A stretch of DNA of 33,057 bases, taken from Candidatus Saccharimonadota bacterium (GTDB lineage Bacteria > Patescibacteriota > Saccharimonadia > Saccharimonadales > Saccharimonadaceae). The translations under genes and the position numbers were made by a program. Where the stretch lies: NCBI GenBank assembly GCA_015655045.1, contig JAATFU010000006.1, forward strand, positions 1 through 33,057. Direction: 5' to 3'. Below are positions 7,967 to 15,738 of this stretch, one piece after another. A model generated the notes under the pieces. That model was not told where the DNA came from and made no database searches. It saw only the letters and a program-made list of their open reading frames with translations. How positions within the stretch are numbered: position 1 is the stretch's first letter; every line of letters starts with the position of its first letter.

Positions 7967-8778
7967 CCAGTACCACTATCGTAGCCGGCGTTGATCGTCA
8001 GCTCAAAAATCACACCAGTTTCTATGCCACAGTGCGCCATTCGCTCACGATGGCATATCGAGGCTTACTAAAAGTTCGTCGCACCCCAGAACAACTTATT
8101 GACGTAACGATTCAGCCGATCCTGTTTACACTCATGTTTACCTATCTCTTCGGTGGGGCAATTGCCGGTAATATTGCCAGTTATTTGCTTCTTCTTATTC
8201 CCGGTATCTTGGTTCAGACAGTCATCACTACATCGACCGTTACTGGGGTACAACTTCGAGAAGATATGGATAAAGGGGTCTTTAATCGCTTTAAGTCACT
8301 TCCGATTGCTCGCATCGCACCACTGGCTGGCGCGTTACTCGCCGACACAATTCGCTATGCCATCGCGACCATTTTGACCTTTGCCACGGGCTACATGCTT
8401 GGCTATCGTCCCGACGCGGGACTTGGTGGTATCGTCGCTGGTGGTCTCCTCGTGATTGTGGTTTCGTGGTCACTCAGTTGGATCTTTGCATTCTTTGGTG
8501 TTATTGCCCGCAGTGCCTCTAGTGTCCAAGGGATATCTTTCTTGATCCTCTTCCCGCTGACGTTTCTCTCCAATGCTTTTGTGCCTGTTAGCACCTTACC
8601 GGGCTGGTTACAAACCTTCGTCAACGCCAATCCCATCTCGCACCTTATTAGTGCCGTCCGTCAATTTGCCAACCTTGGTACGATCGGCAGCGACTTCTGG
8701 CTCTCCCTTGCCGGCGCAGCTGTGGTGGTGGCAATCTTTGCTCCTCTGACAGTCCGTGCCTATATGCGTCGAGCTTAA
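7963..8778 (+). CDS. ABC-2 type permease, DrrB-like
   Basis: The protein has 271 residues with six predicted hydrophobic segments, the usual size of a DrrB/ABC-2 permease. After a polar N-terminus of about 30 residues, KVRRTPEQLIDVTIQPILF leads into the first helix. PLTFLSNAFVPVSTLPGWLQTF, split over a helix and loop, and NPISHLISAVR are typical of the ABC-2 C-terminal half. It forms the membrane channel for the ATPase encoded just upstream (4-nt overlap). Its TAA overlaps the stop codon of the convergent membrane-protein gene (TTAA at 8775-8778), leaving no room for a terminator. Confidence 0.92.
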   Translation: MTSTTIVAGVDRQLKNHTSFYATVRHSLTMAYRGLLKVRRTPEQLIDVTIQPILFTLMFTYLFGGAIAGNIASYLLLLIPGILVQTVITTSTVTGVQLREDMDKGVFNRFKSLPIARIAPLAGALLADTIRYAIATILTFATGYMLGYRPDAGLGGIVAGGLLVIVVSWSLSWIFAFFGVIARSASSVQGISFLILFPLTFLSNAFVPVSTLPGWLQTFVNANPISHLISAVRQFANLGTIGSDFWLSLAGAAVVVAIFAPLTVRAYMRRA

Positions 8779-9758
8779 CTTGTGACACCGAGTGCCTTTA
8801 TTCGCTGTTGCTCGGCTAAGTCCGTATAGAGCTCACCAAGATACGGATTGCGCTTCGTCTTAATGACTTTGTAAAGCATGTACCCGATGACGGCCACGTT
8901 CGCAGCTAATGCAAGGAAGCTCACAATAAATAGGGCAGTGGCATTATAGGACGACGTGACAGCGAAGGCGCCTTTGTCAATGAAGCTCGGCAGGGTCTGC
9001 GCAAACATACACCAGAGCGCCAGGGTCTGCGCGCGGTGCTGAAGCCATGCGCCCTTGCCAACCGTGAATGCACAGATGGTTGGCGCAATCAGCAGGGCGA
9101 GTCCTGCATACCACGCGTGTCCTGGCAAACAATTGTAGGTATACGCAAAGTTCCATAGGTCATAGGCAATAATCCAAAACCAAAGCATGTCGGGCCAAAG
9201 CATGTCGTGACTCCCGTCGTGTTTGGTTTTTTTGCGTATTACAATCCCGAGCCAACCGGTAATAGCAATGATATTGAGGATACCGGCAATGCCATTCATA
9301 AAGTTCCACGGACCCCCTAGTACGTACATAGCTTCGTCCACTAAGGTGCCACCACCCTGATACAATGAGCCTATCTGGAAGTCACGTACGACCGCCTCAA
9401 CGATATTAACAGCCAGAATAATTGGAGGGAAAAAGAGAGCCCATTTCATATCTGCCAAACGCCACGTGGTATTGGTTCGCTTGTTTCTTCCCTTGACGTA
9501 CCGGATACACCAAAAACCGATACAACCAGCTGTCGATGAGTATACTTTTGCCAAGTGAAACCAATCAGTATAGGTTGTATCCTTTAAAGCCGTGAACCAA
9601 ATAATCGAAAGGATGACTGGCAAGATAAAGAAGGCGAAGAAGCCAACATATTTCCATCGGCGAGTAATTTCATTGAGACCAAACAATGCAGCCAGAACCA
9701 GAACCCACACGGCACATACTCCCACAAGTGACATTCCTTCGGCATTAAAGACAAACAT
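8775..9758 (-). CDS. Multi-pass membrane protein, probably DUF5692 family
   Basis: The protein has 327 residues with about nine hydrophobic segments and polar loops. Conserved-looking stretches include NEITRRWKYVGFF (about 29-41), DTTYTDWFHLAKVYSSTAGC and DLWNFAYTYNCLPGHAWYAG, which I associate with the DUF5692 family (recalled, not searched). No catalytic function is known to me. Many Trp, Tyr, Asp and His lie in or next to helices. It is not a rhodopsin: the last helix has no Schiff-base lysine. AGAGGAG is about 13 nt before ATG 9758. It is a single gene, convergent with the efflux permease, about 2 kb from the carotenoid operon on the opposite strand. Confidence 0.75.
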   Translation of the reverse strand: MFVFNAEGMSLVGVCAVWVLVLAALFGLNEITRRWKYVGFFAFFILPVILSIIWFTALKDTTYTDWFHLAKVYSSTAGCIGFWCIRYVKGRNKRTNTTWRLADMKWALFFPPIILAVNIVEAVVRDFQIGSLYQGGGTLVDEAMYVLGGPWNFMNGIAGILNIIAITGWLGIVIRKKTKHDGSHDMLWPDMLWFWIIAYDLWNFAYTYNCLPGHAWYAGLALLIAPTICAFTVGKGAWLQHRAQTLALWCMFAQTLPSFIDKGAFAVTSSYNATALFIVSFLALAANVAVIGYMLYKVIKTKRNPYLGELYTDLAEQQRIKALGVTS

Positions 9759-9804
9759 ACTATTGCAAAAACTCCTCTGTTATTAATTGACTACGCTTAT
9801 GCTC

Positions 9805-9810
9805 ATTGTA
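9805..9810 (-). promoter_or_regulatory. Probable -10 of the DUF5692-like gene
   Basis: TACAAT on the minus strand, about 46 nt before ATG 9758; the -35 is weak. The rest of the 9759-9998 gap holds only this element and the DinB-like gene's promoter and leader. Confidence 0.35.
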
Positions 9811-9919
9811 CGACGAGTAGTATTGGTATGAAAGAGGGAAGTTTTGGCTCACCTGAAGATAATAAGTTTTCCCAACACTCTCAATATGCGTAACCAACAC
9901 TGCCCAATAATAGGTTAGT

Positions 9920-9925
9920 TATAAT
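9920..9925 (+). promoter_or_regulatory. -10 of the DinB-like gene
   Basis: TATAAT at 9920-9925 with no good -35. It predicts a leader of about 65 nt that ends in AAGGAG, 10 nt before ATG 9999. This gene is thus a Shine-Dalgarno-led first gene, unlike most in the window. Confidence 0.5.
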
Positions 9926-9998
9926 AAGAAGAGAAGGGGATACCTACCTATCTCTACGGCAACAATTTACATTAGACTATCAAAGGAGTTCTCTAACC

Positions 9999-10496
9999 AT
10001 GACAAATGACGTAATATGTGATGCATTTGATCGGATCAAACAGACTGTTCATGAGACGGTTACAGGATTATCGAGAGATAGTTTGTCATATCGTCCAAGC
10101 GAATCAGCCAACTCCATTGCCTGGCTCATTTGGCATCTAACCCGCATTCAAGATGATCATATTGCTGATTTGGCACGTAAGGAACAGCTCTGGATACGGC
10201 AAAACTGGTATAATCGGTTCGCCTTACCGTTTGCCCCAGAAGAGACAGGGTATGGTCACACCGCAGATGAGGTCGGGCACGTACAAGTCGGCGACGACTT
10301 GCTTCTTGGTTATTATGACGAGGTACATGATTCTACAATCGCCTACCTCAGTACGTTATCTCAATCTGACTATAGTAAGGTTATCGACACGCGCTGGAAC
10401 CCTCCTGTGACTGTAGCTGTTCGATTAGTGAGTGTTATCGCCGATGACCTTCAGCACGCTGGACAAGCTGCCTACGTACGGGGGTTGCTAGAATAG
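9999..10496 (+). CDS. DinB/DUF664-like four-helix metalloprotein
   Basis: The protein has 165 residues, typical for the DinB superfamily, four-helix bundles often binding a metal through a His triad. WLIWHLTRIQDDH (43-54) supplies His46 and His54, and DDLQHAGQAAYVRGL near the C-terminus supplies His153, the expected positions in helices 2 and 4. Actinobacterial relatives include mycothiol-dependent transferases and DNA-damage-inducible proteins; no specific reaction can be assigned. ATG 9999 has AGGAG 10 nt upstream. It is a single gene, convergent with the Gam-like cluster. Confidence 0.82.
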   Translation: MTNDVICDAFDRIKQTVHETVTGLSRDSLSYRPSESANSIAWLIWHLTRIQDDHIADLARKEQLWIRQNWYNRFALPFAPEETGYGHTADEVGHVQVGDDLLLGYYDEVHDSTIAYLSTLSQSDYSKVIDTRWNPPVTVAVRLVSVIADDLQHAGQAAYVRGLLE

Positions 10497-10564
10497 GCCT
10501 CTAGTAGCAGTGTCTTTTTACACCGGCATCTTAGAACCGATGATAATTTACTTAAAAGGGAATG

Positions 10565-10598
10565 CCCCGACCTCAGCGCACATGCACGAAGGTCGGGG
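10565..10598. terminator. Hairpin between the DinB-like and Gam-like genes
   Basis: CCCCGACCT (10565-10573) pairs perfectly with AGGTCGGGG (10590-10598) around a 16-nt loop. It lies 6 nt from the stop of the minus-strand Gam-like gene. A TTTT run follows on the minus strand after a few bases; the hairpin probably ends both convergent transcripts. Confidence 0.7.
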
Positions 10599-10603
10599 AG
10601 TTG

Positions 10604-11167
10604 CTATTCCACATCCGGTGCCTTTGGCTTAACTGTCTTGGTGACAGGGGCAGTTTCAATATTTGTTTCGTTGGGCGTTACGACAAACTCCTCACGGCGA
10701 GTGAAGGAAATACCCTCGACCGCCTCGGCCTGCATGCGGTTTTTACTCATTGCTTGCCTATCGATCGTCTCCTTAGTGCGGATGAACTGGGTAAGACCCA
10801 GCTTCTTGAGGCGCTGAATCACGACCTCGGTCTTACCGCGAATGGAGACTGCAAATGGCGTGAACCGCCATTGCAATGAGCCGTGCGCCAGAGAGACGAG
10901 CTTGGTACGGCCGTCGTTTGTTAGTTCTGCGCGATTATATTCTGCGTAGACCGACAAATTCTGGACCAGCTCTTTGATCTCATTGTCGATTGGCCCGACT
11001 GCTACACGAGCATCTTCGGTGAGTGCATCGATTTGCTGCCTTGTCACGTCAAGGATTGATGTCCGATCTCGCTGAAGTTGCGCAATGCGTGCAATCGCAC
11101 GATCAGCTTCTTCCTTGTCGTTATATATGGGTGCCGCGGGTATCTTTACCCGACGCGCTGTCGCCAT
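10604..11167 (-). CDS. Mu Gam-like host-nuclease inhibitor / DNA-end-binding protein
   Basis: The protein has 187 residues, close to the Gam family length. The N-terminal half is a long charged helix (about 17-75) of the kind that forms the dimeric coiled coil. The core contains LAHGSLQWRFTPFAVSIRG then VVIQRLKKLGLTQFIRTKE (about 93-133), matching the family pattern of an S/W-rich strand, a V-x-I/V-R-G turn and an L-G-L-x-x-F-I-R-T-K-E helix. Phage Mu Gam binds double-stranded DNA ends like Ku and shields them from exonucleases. No phage structural genes are seen nearby. The last 30 residues are Pro/Thr/Lys-rich and probably disordered. It is the third gene of a minus-strand cluster; the preceding stop is immediately before ATG 11167. 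Confidence 0.85.
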   Translation of the reverse strand: MATARRVKIPAAPIYNDKEEADRAIARIAQLQRDRTSILDVTRQQIDALTEDARVAVGPIDNEIKELVQNLSVYAEYNRAELTNDGRTKLVSLAHGSLQWRFTPFAVSIRGKTEVVIQRLKKLGLTQFIRTKETIDRQAMSKNRMQAEAVEGISFTRREEFVVTPNETNIETAPVTKTVKPKAPDVE

Positions 11168-11168
11168 T

Positions 11169-11360
11169 TCAACTCCTTACTCTTAAGGTCCGGCTGGTAT
11201 AGCCATATATATTATACAATGTAAAATGATATCTTGCATACTCTCCCTTAGAGTTGCGTATCGGCACATATTTCAAAAAACGGTTCGCATCAATTGAGAC
11301 TTGCACACAATGACACGCGCGTTGTGGATCAAAAGGCGAGGGAAATAAAGTTCCTACCAT
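11169..11360 (-). CDS. Small hypothetical protein
   Basis: 63 codons lie between the 82-residue gene and the Gam-like gene, ending 1 nt before the latter. The C-terminal half (YHFTLYNIYGYTSRTLRV) is Tyr/Phe-rich and beta-like; three Cys/His residues cluster near position 16-18. There is no strong Shine-Dalgarno before ATG 11360. The tight packing with the Gam-like start supports a real gene, but the family is not recognised. Confidence 0.45.
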   Translation of the reverse strand: MVGTLFPSPFDPQRACHCVQVSIDANRFLKYVPIRNSKGEYARYHFTLYNIYGYTSRTLRVRS

Positions 11361-11393
11361 ACAGACAGCGCTCCACGGGAATATTCACCCTGC

Positions 11394-11642
11394 CTATTCG
11401 ATAATGGGCAACGCTTCGAAAGGCACCTCGAGTGTTGCGGCCAGTCGTTCTATCTGCTGGAATTTGCAGTACTTGATAGGCATGTCATCACCATCATAAA
11501 TACGATAATAATGAGTAAAATGGACTGTCTCCCCCTTAAAGTTCTGTGCAGTCGTGGGTTTATTAATTCGCTTAATAACCCAGTCATTCTTTGAATAGTG
11601 GGCAAGAATGTGTTTCATTCTCGCATAGTGATTGAAGGTCAT
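11394..11642 (-). CDS. Small hypothetical protein, first gene of the Gam-like cluster
   Basis: 82 residues, basic N-terminus, Tyr/His/Lys-rich middle (HFTHYYRIYDGDD) and acidic end; soluble, family unknown. ATG 11642 lies exactly 6 nt after TATACT, a leaderless promoter, so this is the likely first gene of the three-gene minus-strand transcript ending with the Gam-like protein. The composition is consistent with a small phage-type accessory protein, but that is only a guess. Confidence 0.6.
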   Translation of the reverse strand: MTFNHYARMKHILAHYSKNDWVIKRINKPTTAQNFKGETVHFTHYYRIYDGDDMPIKYCKFQQIERLAATLEVPFEALPIIE

Positions 11643-11648
11643 AGGTCA

Positions 11649-11654
11649 AGTATA
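11649..11654 (-). promoter_or_regulatory. Extended -10 of the Gam-like cluster
   Basis: TGC-TATACT on the minus strand, then TGACCT and ATG: the 6-nt spacing predicts a leaderless mRNA. Confidence 0.6.
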
Positions 11655-11716
11655 GCAACGCGTAGACGATACTAAAAAGTTTGTATTTATTTAATGAAGT
11701 ATCGCTGACAATAAGC

Positions 11717-11722
11717 TATACT
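11717..11722 (+). promoter_or_regulatory. -10 of the carotenoid operon
   Basis: TATACT at 11717-11722 predicts a start near 11729. The leader to crtE is about 22 nt, has no Shine-Dalgarno, and contains a four-codon ORF (ATG 11733 to TAA 11745-11747) ending 3 nt before the crtE start. Confidence 0.5.
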
Positions 11723-11750
11723 CAGGCCCAGAATGTCACGGCTCTAAAAA

Positions 11751-12809
11751 ATGGGAACGAAGGTAGATCATACACTTGAACTCAACAAGGTTCTCGAAGC
11801 TTTTTTCGAGCACAACATCCATACGGCACAACTCATTAGCCCGCATTATGAAGCTTTGTGGACTGAGATGCGGCGACTGATACGATCAGGCGGAAAACGA
11901 CTCAGACCGAAGATGACACTACTAGCCTATGAGGCATTTGGCGGACATGACTGTACGGCAATCCTGCCTATTGCATCTGCTCAAGAACTACTTCATCTCA
12001 GTATGTTGATCCATGACGACATTATTGATCGCGACTACATTCGCTATGGCGTCGATAACATTGCCGGTGGATATAACACTATATATGAACCATTTGTCTC
12101 CGACACCACAGATAGGCTACACTACGCCCACAGCGCCGCCCTACTTGCTGGCGATTTGCTTATCTCTGGAGCATACGAGCTCATCACCCAAAGCACCGTG
12201 TCACTCCCGAAAGTCATCGAAATACAACGCTTGTTTGCACAAAGTATGTTTGAGGTTGCCGGTGGAGAATTACTCGATACCGAATCATCCTTTCGCGAAC
12301 TGGGAGCAATTAGCGCCGAGCTCGTTGCGCGCTATAAGACAGCGAGTTACACCTTTGTAGGCCCGCTCGTTATTGGAGCAACACTGGCTGATGCATCAGT
12401 GCGGGATGTAGCCTATGTTCGTTCTTTTGCCGAGAATATCGGTATTGCTTTTCAGCTCCGTGATGACATTATTGGCGTGTTCGGTGATGAGGAACAAACA
12501 GGGAAGTCAGTCACTGGTGATATTCGTGAGGGTAAACGAACTTATATGATTGAGCAATTTACCCAACACGCGACGACACAACAACGTCTTATTTTTGATC
12601 ATAGTTTCGGTGACCAATACATTAGCACGAACGAGCTTACAATACTAAAAGATCTCCTTATCTCTTCGGATGCTAAACGCAGGACCGAGCAGGCTATAGC
12701 CGCCTATGGCACGAAGGCTCGTCACGCCTTACGACACTTAACTATTGCCACTGAGTTTAAAGAACAACTTGAAGAGTTGATAGCGGTCGCAACGGAGCGC
12801 GAGAAGTAA
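11751..12809 (+). CDS. crtE: Polyprenyl (geranylgeranyl) diphosphate synthase, CrtE
   Basis: The protein has 352 residues and belongs to the trans-isoprenyl diphosphate synthases. GGKRLRP lies at 47-53, the first Asp-rich motif DDIID at 89-93 and the second (RDDIIG) at 237-242, so the catalytic Mg-binding sites are intact. It condenses IPP onto DMAPP/FPP to make GGPP, the C20 precursor for phytoene. It heads the carotenoid operon. ATG 11751 has no Shine-Dalgarno; a four-codon leader ORF stops 3 nt upstream and may feed ribosomes by reinitiation. The stop overlaps the crtB start (TAATG). Product chain length is inferred from context; no IPP-forming genes are in the window. Confidence 0.93.
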   Translation: MGTKVDHTLELNKVLEAFFEHNIHTAQLISPHYEALWTEMRRLIRSGGKRLRPKMTLLAYEAFGGHDCTAILPIASAQELLHLSMLIHDDIIDRDYIRYGVDNIAGGYNTIYEPFVSDTTDRLHYAHSAALLAGDLLISGAYELITQSTVSLPKVIEIQRLFAQSMFEVAGGELLDTESSFRELGAISAELVARYKTASYTFVGPLVIGATLADASVRDVAYVRSFAENIGIAFQLRDDIIGVFGDEEQTGKSVTGDIREGKRTYMIEQFTQHATTQQRLIFDHSFGDQYISTNELTILKDLLISSDAKRRTEQAIAAYGTKARHALRHLTIATEFKEQLEELIAVATEREK

Positions 12810-13642
12810 TGGAACTATATACAGAGACCTCGTATGCAATAGGGAAGTTTATTACAAAACGTTATTCAACTTCGTTTAGCGCGAGTAGTCGTCTCTTTGC
12901 GTCTCGCATTCGACCCCATATCTATGCTATTTATGGACTCGTTCGTATCGCCGATGAAGTGGTCGATACGTATGGCGGTAGCGATAAAGAGCAGATTCTT
13001 CGCGAACTACAACAGGAAGTTGTTACCGCCCTTCGACGAGGCTATAGTACTAATCCTGTCGTGGAGGCTTTTACCCTCACAGCGATACAATATAAGATCG
13101 ACGCATCCTTGCTCGAGCCATTTTTTAAGAGTATGATGATGGACCTTCAGCCTATAACCTATACCGACAAATTATATAAGGATTATATTTATGGGTCAGC
13201 AGAAGTTATTGGTCTAATGTGTTTGCGGGTATTTTGCCACGGAGATGAAAGACTGTATCGGAATCTCGAAAAGGGTGCTCGCGCCCTCGGATCGGCTTAC
13301 CAAAAAGTGAACTTTCTTCGCGACATGGCATCCGACTACCGAGACTTGGGACGAGTTTACTTTCCGCATGTAACCTTCGAGGGGTTCAATGACCAAGACA
13401 AGCAACGTATCATCGTCGGCATAGAGAAAGACCTTACGATTGCCAAACGAGCAGTTAGAGATTTACCGATGGGGAGTCGCCGCGCGGTTGAGATGAGTGT
13501 TGTCTATTACGAGGCACTATTACGCAAATTAAAGCTTACCCCGGCTAAAGTTCTTCAACAAAGACGTATACGTATCAACAATGCCCATAAGCTTATGCTG
13601 TTTGCGGCGTCTTTAAAACGAAAGTTAAGTCATGTCTCGTAA
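12809..13642 (+). CDS. crtB: Phytoene synthase CrtB
   Basis: The protein has 277 residues of the squalene/phytoene synthase family. Both Mg-diphosphate-binding motifs are present: DEVVD (49-53) and DMASD (172-176), the latter within the typical NFLRDMASDYRDLGRVYFP region. It condenses two GGPP to phytoene, the first committed carotenoid step. Its start overlaps the crtE stop and its end overlaps the crtI start by 11 nt, so the genes are translationally coupled. It is slightly shorter than many CrtB proteins but complete. Confidence 0.94.
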   Translation: MELYTETSYAIGKFITKRYSTSFSASSRLFASRIRPHIYAIYGLVRIADEVVDTYGGSDKEQILRELQQEVVTALRRGYSTNPVVEAFTLTAIQYKIDASLLEPFFKSMMMDLQPITYTDKLYKDYIYGSAEVIGLMCLRVFCHGDERLYRNLEKGARALGSAYQKVNFLRDMASDYRDLGRVYFPHVTFEGFNDQDKQRIIVGIEKDLTIAKRAVRDLPMGSRRAVEMSVVYYEALLRKLKLTPAKVLQQRRIRINNAHKLMLFAASLKRKLSHVS

Positions 13643-15149
13643 AAAGGTAGTGATTATTGGCGCAGGAATTGGCGGCTTAGGCGTTGCCAATCTCCTCGCA
13701 AAGGCAGGGTACGAAGTACATGTGTACGAAAAGGATACTCAACCCGGTGGGCGAGTAGGCAGGAAAGCCGAAAAAGGCTTTACGTTTGATACCGGACCAT
13801 CCTGGTATTTAATGCCTGAAGTGTTTTCGCATTACTACGATCTCTTAGATGAATCAGTTGACGCATCGCTCACACTCACTAAGTTAGTGCCAGCCTACAA
13901 AGTTTTCTTTGAACATACCGAGCCAATAACTATAACGAGTGAGCTCGAAAAGGACGCTGCGTCGTTTGAGATAGTCGAGAAGGGAGCGGGTGAGCGCCTT
14001 AAAAAGTATGTCGCCCGAAGTAAAGAGATATATCGTCTGTCACTAGATCATTTTCTCTATACAAACTTTGAATCCTTGACTGATTTTATGCATCAAGCAG
14101 TGCTCAAAAAAATTGGACTTTTGCCCAGATTACTTGCCCAATCAATTGACAGCTATATTGGTAGCTATGTGAAGAATCCTCGACTAAAACAAATTCTCGA
14201 ATACACTATGGTATTCTTAGGCACTTCGCCATTCACCGCACCGGCTATGTATAGCCTAATGAGTGCTCTAGACTTTGACGAAGGCGTGTATTATCCGCAG
14301 GGTGGTCTCTATACTATTATTGAAAGTCTCGTCTCGATCGGTGGTGCACTAGGCGTCACATACCATTTTAAGAGTCCCGTAAAGCGCATCATTACCATAG
14401 CTGGACACGCTTCGGGTGTCCTGCTTAGTGATGGCGTAGAAGTGAGGGCCGATATCGTTATCTCAAATGCCGACCTTCATTTTACGGAGACCTCTTTACT
14501 TCCATTACAATATCAAACGTACCCGCAACGCTATTGGAAGCATAGAGAACCCGGTCCAGGAGCTCTACTCATTTATCTTGGTATCAACAAAAAGCTTCCC
14601 CAGCTTGAACATCATAATCTTTTACTAGTTGATGCCTGGAAAGAGAATTTTGATGCCATTTATCGGACAAAATCAATTCCAAAACATGCTTCAGTCTACG
14701 TGTCGGTGACGAGTCGAACCGATCCATCGGTTGCTCCCACGGGTCATGAATGCGTTACCGTACTCGTGCCACTCCCGAGCGACCTCACCCTATCCACTCA
14801 TGAGATAGCGAAGCTGGTAGACCACTATATCAATCAAATTGAAGAGACCACGAAGTGTACTATAAAAGACCATATTGTCACTAAAAGTGTCTTTGAACCG
14901 AGTGACTTTAAAGATTTGTTTTATTCATGGCACTCATCAATGCTCGGCCAATCTCACATCTTAAAGCAAAGTGCTTTCTTTCGAACTTCTAATAAAAGTA
15001 AAAAGATAGATAACCTCTATTATGTCGGTGCGAACACGACACCGGGGATTGGCCTTCCGATGTGTTTGATTAGTGCTGAGCTTGTGTATAAGCGACTCAT
15101 TGGTGATAAAAAGGGTGGGCGCGTAGCCTATATACGGAAGCAGTGGTGA
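13632..15149 (+). CDS. crtI: Phytoene desaturase CrtI
   Basis: The protein has 505 residues, normal for bacterial CrtI. The N-terminal FAD-binding GxGxxG (10-15) is followed by the Glu of EK (33-34), GGRVGR (39-44) and DTGPSWYL (53-60). The C-terminal signature YYVGANTTPGIGLPM is at 463-477. It introduces four double bases-pairs of unsaturation into phytoene to give lycopene at the membrane. It overlaps crtB by 11 nt and its TGA overlaps the ATG of the next gene (15149). No truncation or frameshift is seen. Because it sits with C50-type cyclase and elongase genes, lycopene is likely an intermediate rather than the end product. Confidence 0.94.
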   Translation: MSRKKVVIIGAGIGGLGVANLLAKAGYEVHVYEKDTQPGGRVGRKAEKGFTFDTGPSWYLMPEVFSHYYDLLDESVDASLTLTKLVPAYKVFFEHTEPITITSELEKDAASFEIVEKGAGERLKKYVARSKEIYRLSLDHFLYTNFESLTDFMHQAVLKKIGLLPRLLAQSIDSYIGSYVKNPRLKQILEYTMVFLGTSPFTAPAMYSLMSALDFDEGVYYPQGGLYTIIESLVSIGGALGVTYHFKSPVKRIITIAGHASGVLLSDGVEVRADIVISNADLHFTETSLLPLQYQTYPQRYWKHREPGPGALLIYLGINKKLPQLEHHNLLLVDAWKENFDAIYRTKSIPKHASVYVSVTSRTDPSVAPTGHECVTVLVPLPSDLTLSTHEIAKLVDHYINQIEETTKCTIKDHIVTKSVFEPSDFKDLFYSWHSSMLGQSHILKQSAFFRTSNKSKKIDNLYYVGANTTPGIGLPMCLISAELVYKRLIGDKKGGRVAYIRKQW

Positions 15150-15451
15150 TGACTCATATCTTTTACTGTGCCGCCTTAGTGATCGCTATCTGTGGCTTAC
15201 TCGTGCTTGATGCTCAATATAAACTCGCATTTTGGTACGATCACTTACGAACGATAAAAGTTTTAGGGATTGGTATGACTGTGTTTATTATCTGGGATAT
15301 TCTCGGCATTCTCCTTGGCATTTTTTCACACGGCGACAGTCTCTATTCACTCCCTTTCGTGATTGCGCCTAATTTTCCCATTGAGGAGTTGCTGTTTCTA
15401 TTTGTATTCACATACACTACTCTGATTCTATATCGAGGCGTGAAAGCATGA
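15149..15451 (+). CDS. crtYe: Heterodimeric lycopene/C50 carotenoid cyclase subunit, CrtYe/CrtYc type
   Basis: 100 residues from ATG 15149 (GTG 15143 would add two). It has three transmembrane helices and the cyclase-domain signature FPIEELLFL at 76-84. In actinobacteria two such small proteins together cyclise lycopene (CrtYc/CrtYd) or C50 precursors (CrtYe/CrtYf). The start overlaps the crtI stop (TGATG) and its own stop overlaps the next start (ATGA). The C50 assignment depends on the prenyltransferase two genes downstream; ring type (beta, gamma or epsilon) cannot be read from sequence. Confidence 0.85.
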   Translation: MTHIFYCAALVIAICGLLVLDAQYKLAFWYDHLRTIKVLGIGMTVFIIWDILGILLGIFSHGDSLYSLPFVIAPNFPIEELLFLFVFTYTTLILYRGVKA

Positions 15452-15738
15452 GTACATACCTAATCCTAAATATTATTTTCGTTCTGACGATCTGTATTAT
15501 CTTTCGCATAAGAGGACAACGACCAACCAAACGCGCTTTTGTTATAGCTCTGTCGCTCCTGACGCTGACATTTATCTTTGATTCCTTACTGGTTTATTTT
15601 CACATTGTCGAGTATGCTCTGGATCGCACCATAGGACTACGGGTTGGACTGGCACCAATTGAAGACTATTTCTATCCCGTACTTGCACTAATATTAATAC
15701 CTTATTTATGGAAACGACTCGGTAAGAGGCATGCGTAA
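15448..15738 (+). CDS. crtYf: Heterodimeric lycopene/C50 carotenoid cyclase subunit, CrtYf/CrtYd type
   Basis: 96 residues, three transmembrane helices, with the signature GLAPIEDYFY at 67-76 that marks the second subunit of the heterodimeric cyclase. It should pair with the product of the preceding gene, which supplies the FPIEE motif. A 4-nt overlap on the 5' side and an 8-nt overlap on the 3' side keep the two subunits and the prenyltransferase in fixed proportion. The acidic pair in PIED is the presumed proton donor site in this family. Confidence 0.87.
   Translation: MSTYLILNIIFVLTICIIFRIRGQRPTKRAFVIALSLLTLTFIFDSLLVYFHIVEYALDRTIGLRVGLAPIEDYFYPVLALILIPYLWKRLGKRHA

Noticed and set aside
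8775-9758. Rhodopsin-like photoreceptor near the carotenoid genes
   Set aside because: It has too many helices, no Schiff-base lysine in the last helix and no rhodopsin motifs; no carotenoid-cleaving dioxygenase is present.
10604-11642. Prophage
   Set aside because: Only a Gam-like gene and two small unknown genes are present; no integrase, terminase, capsid, tail or attachment repeats are visible.
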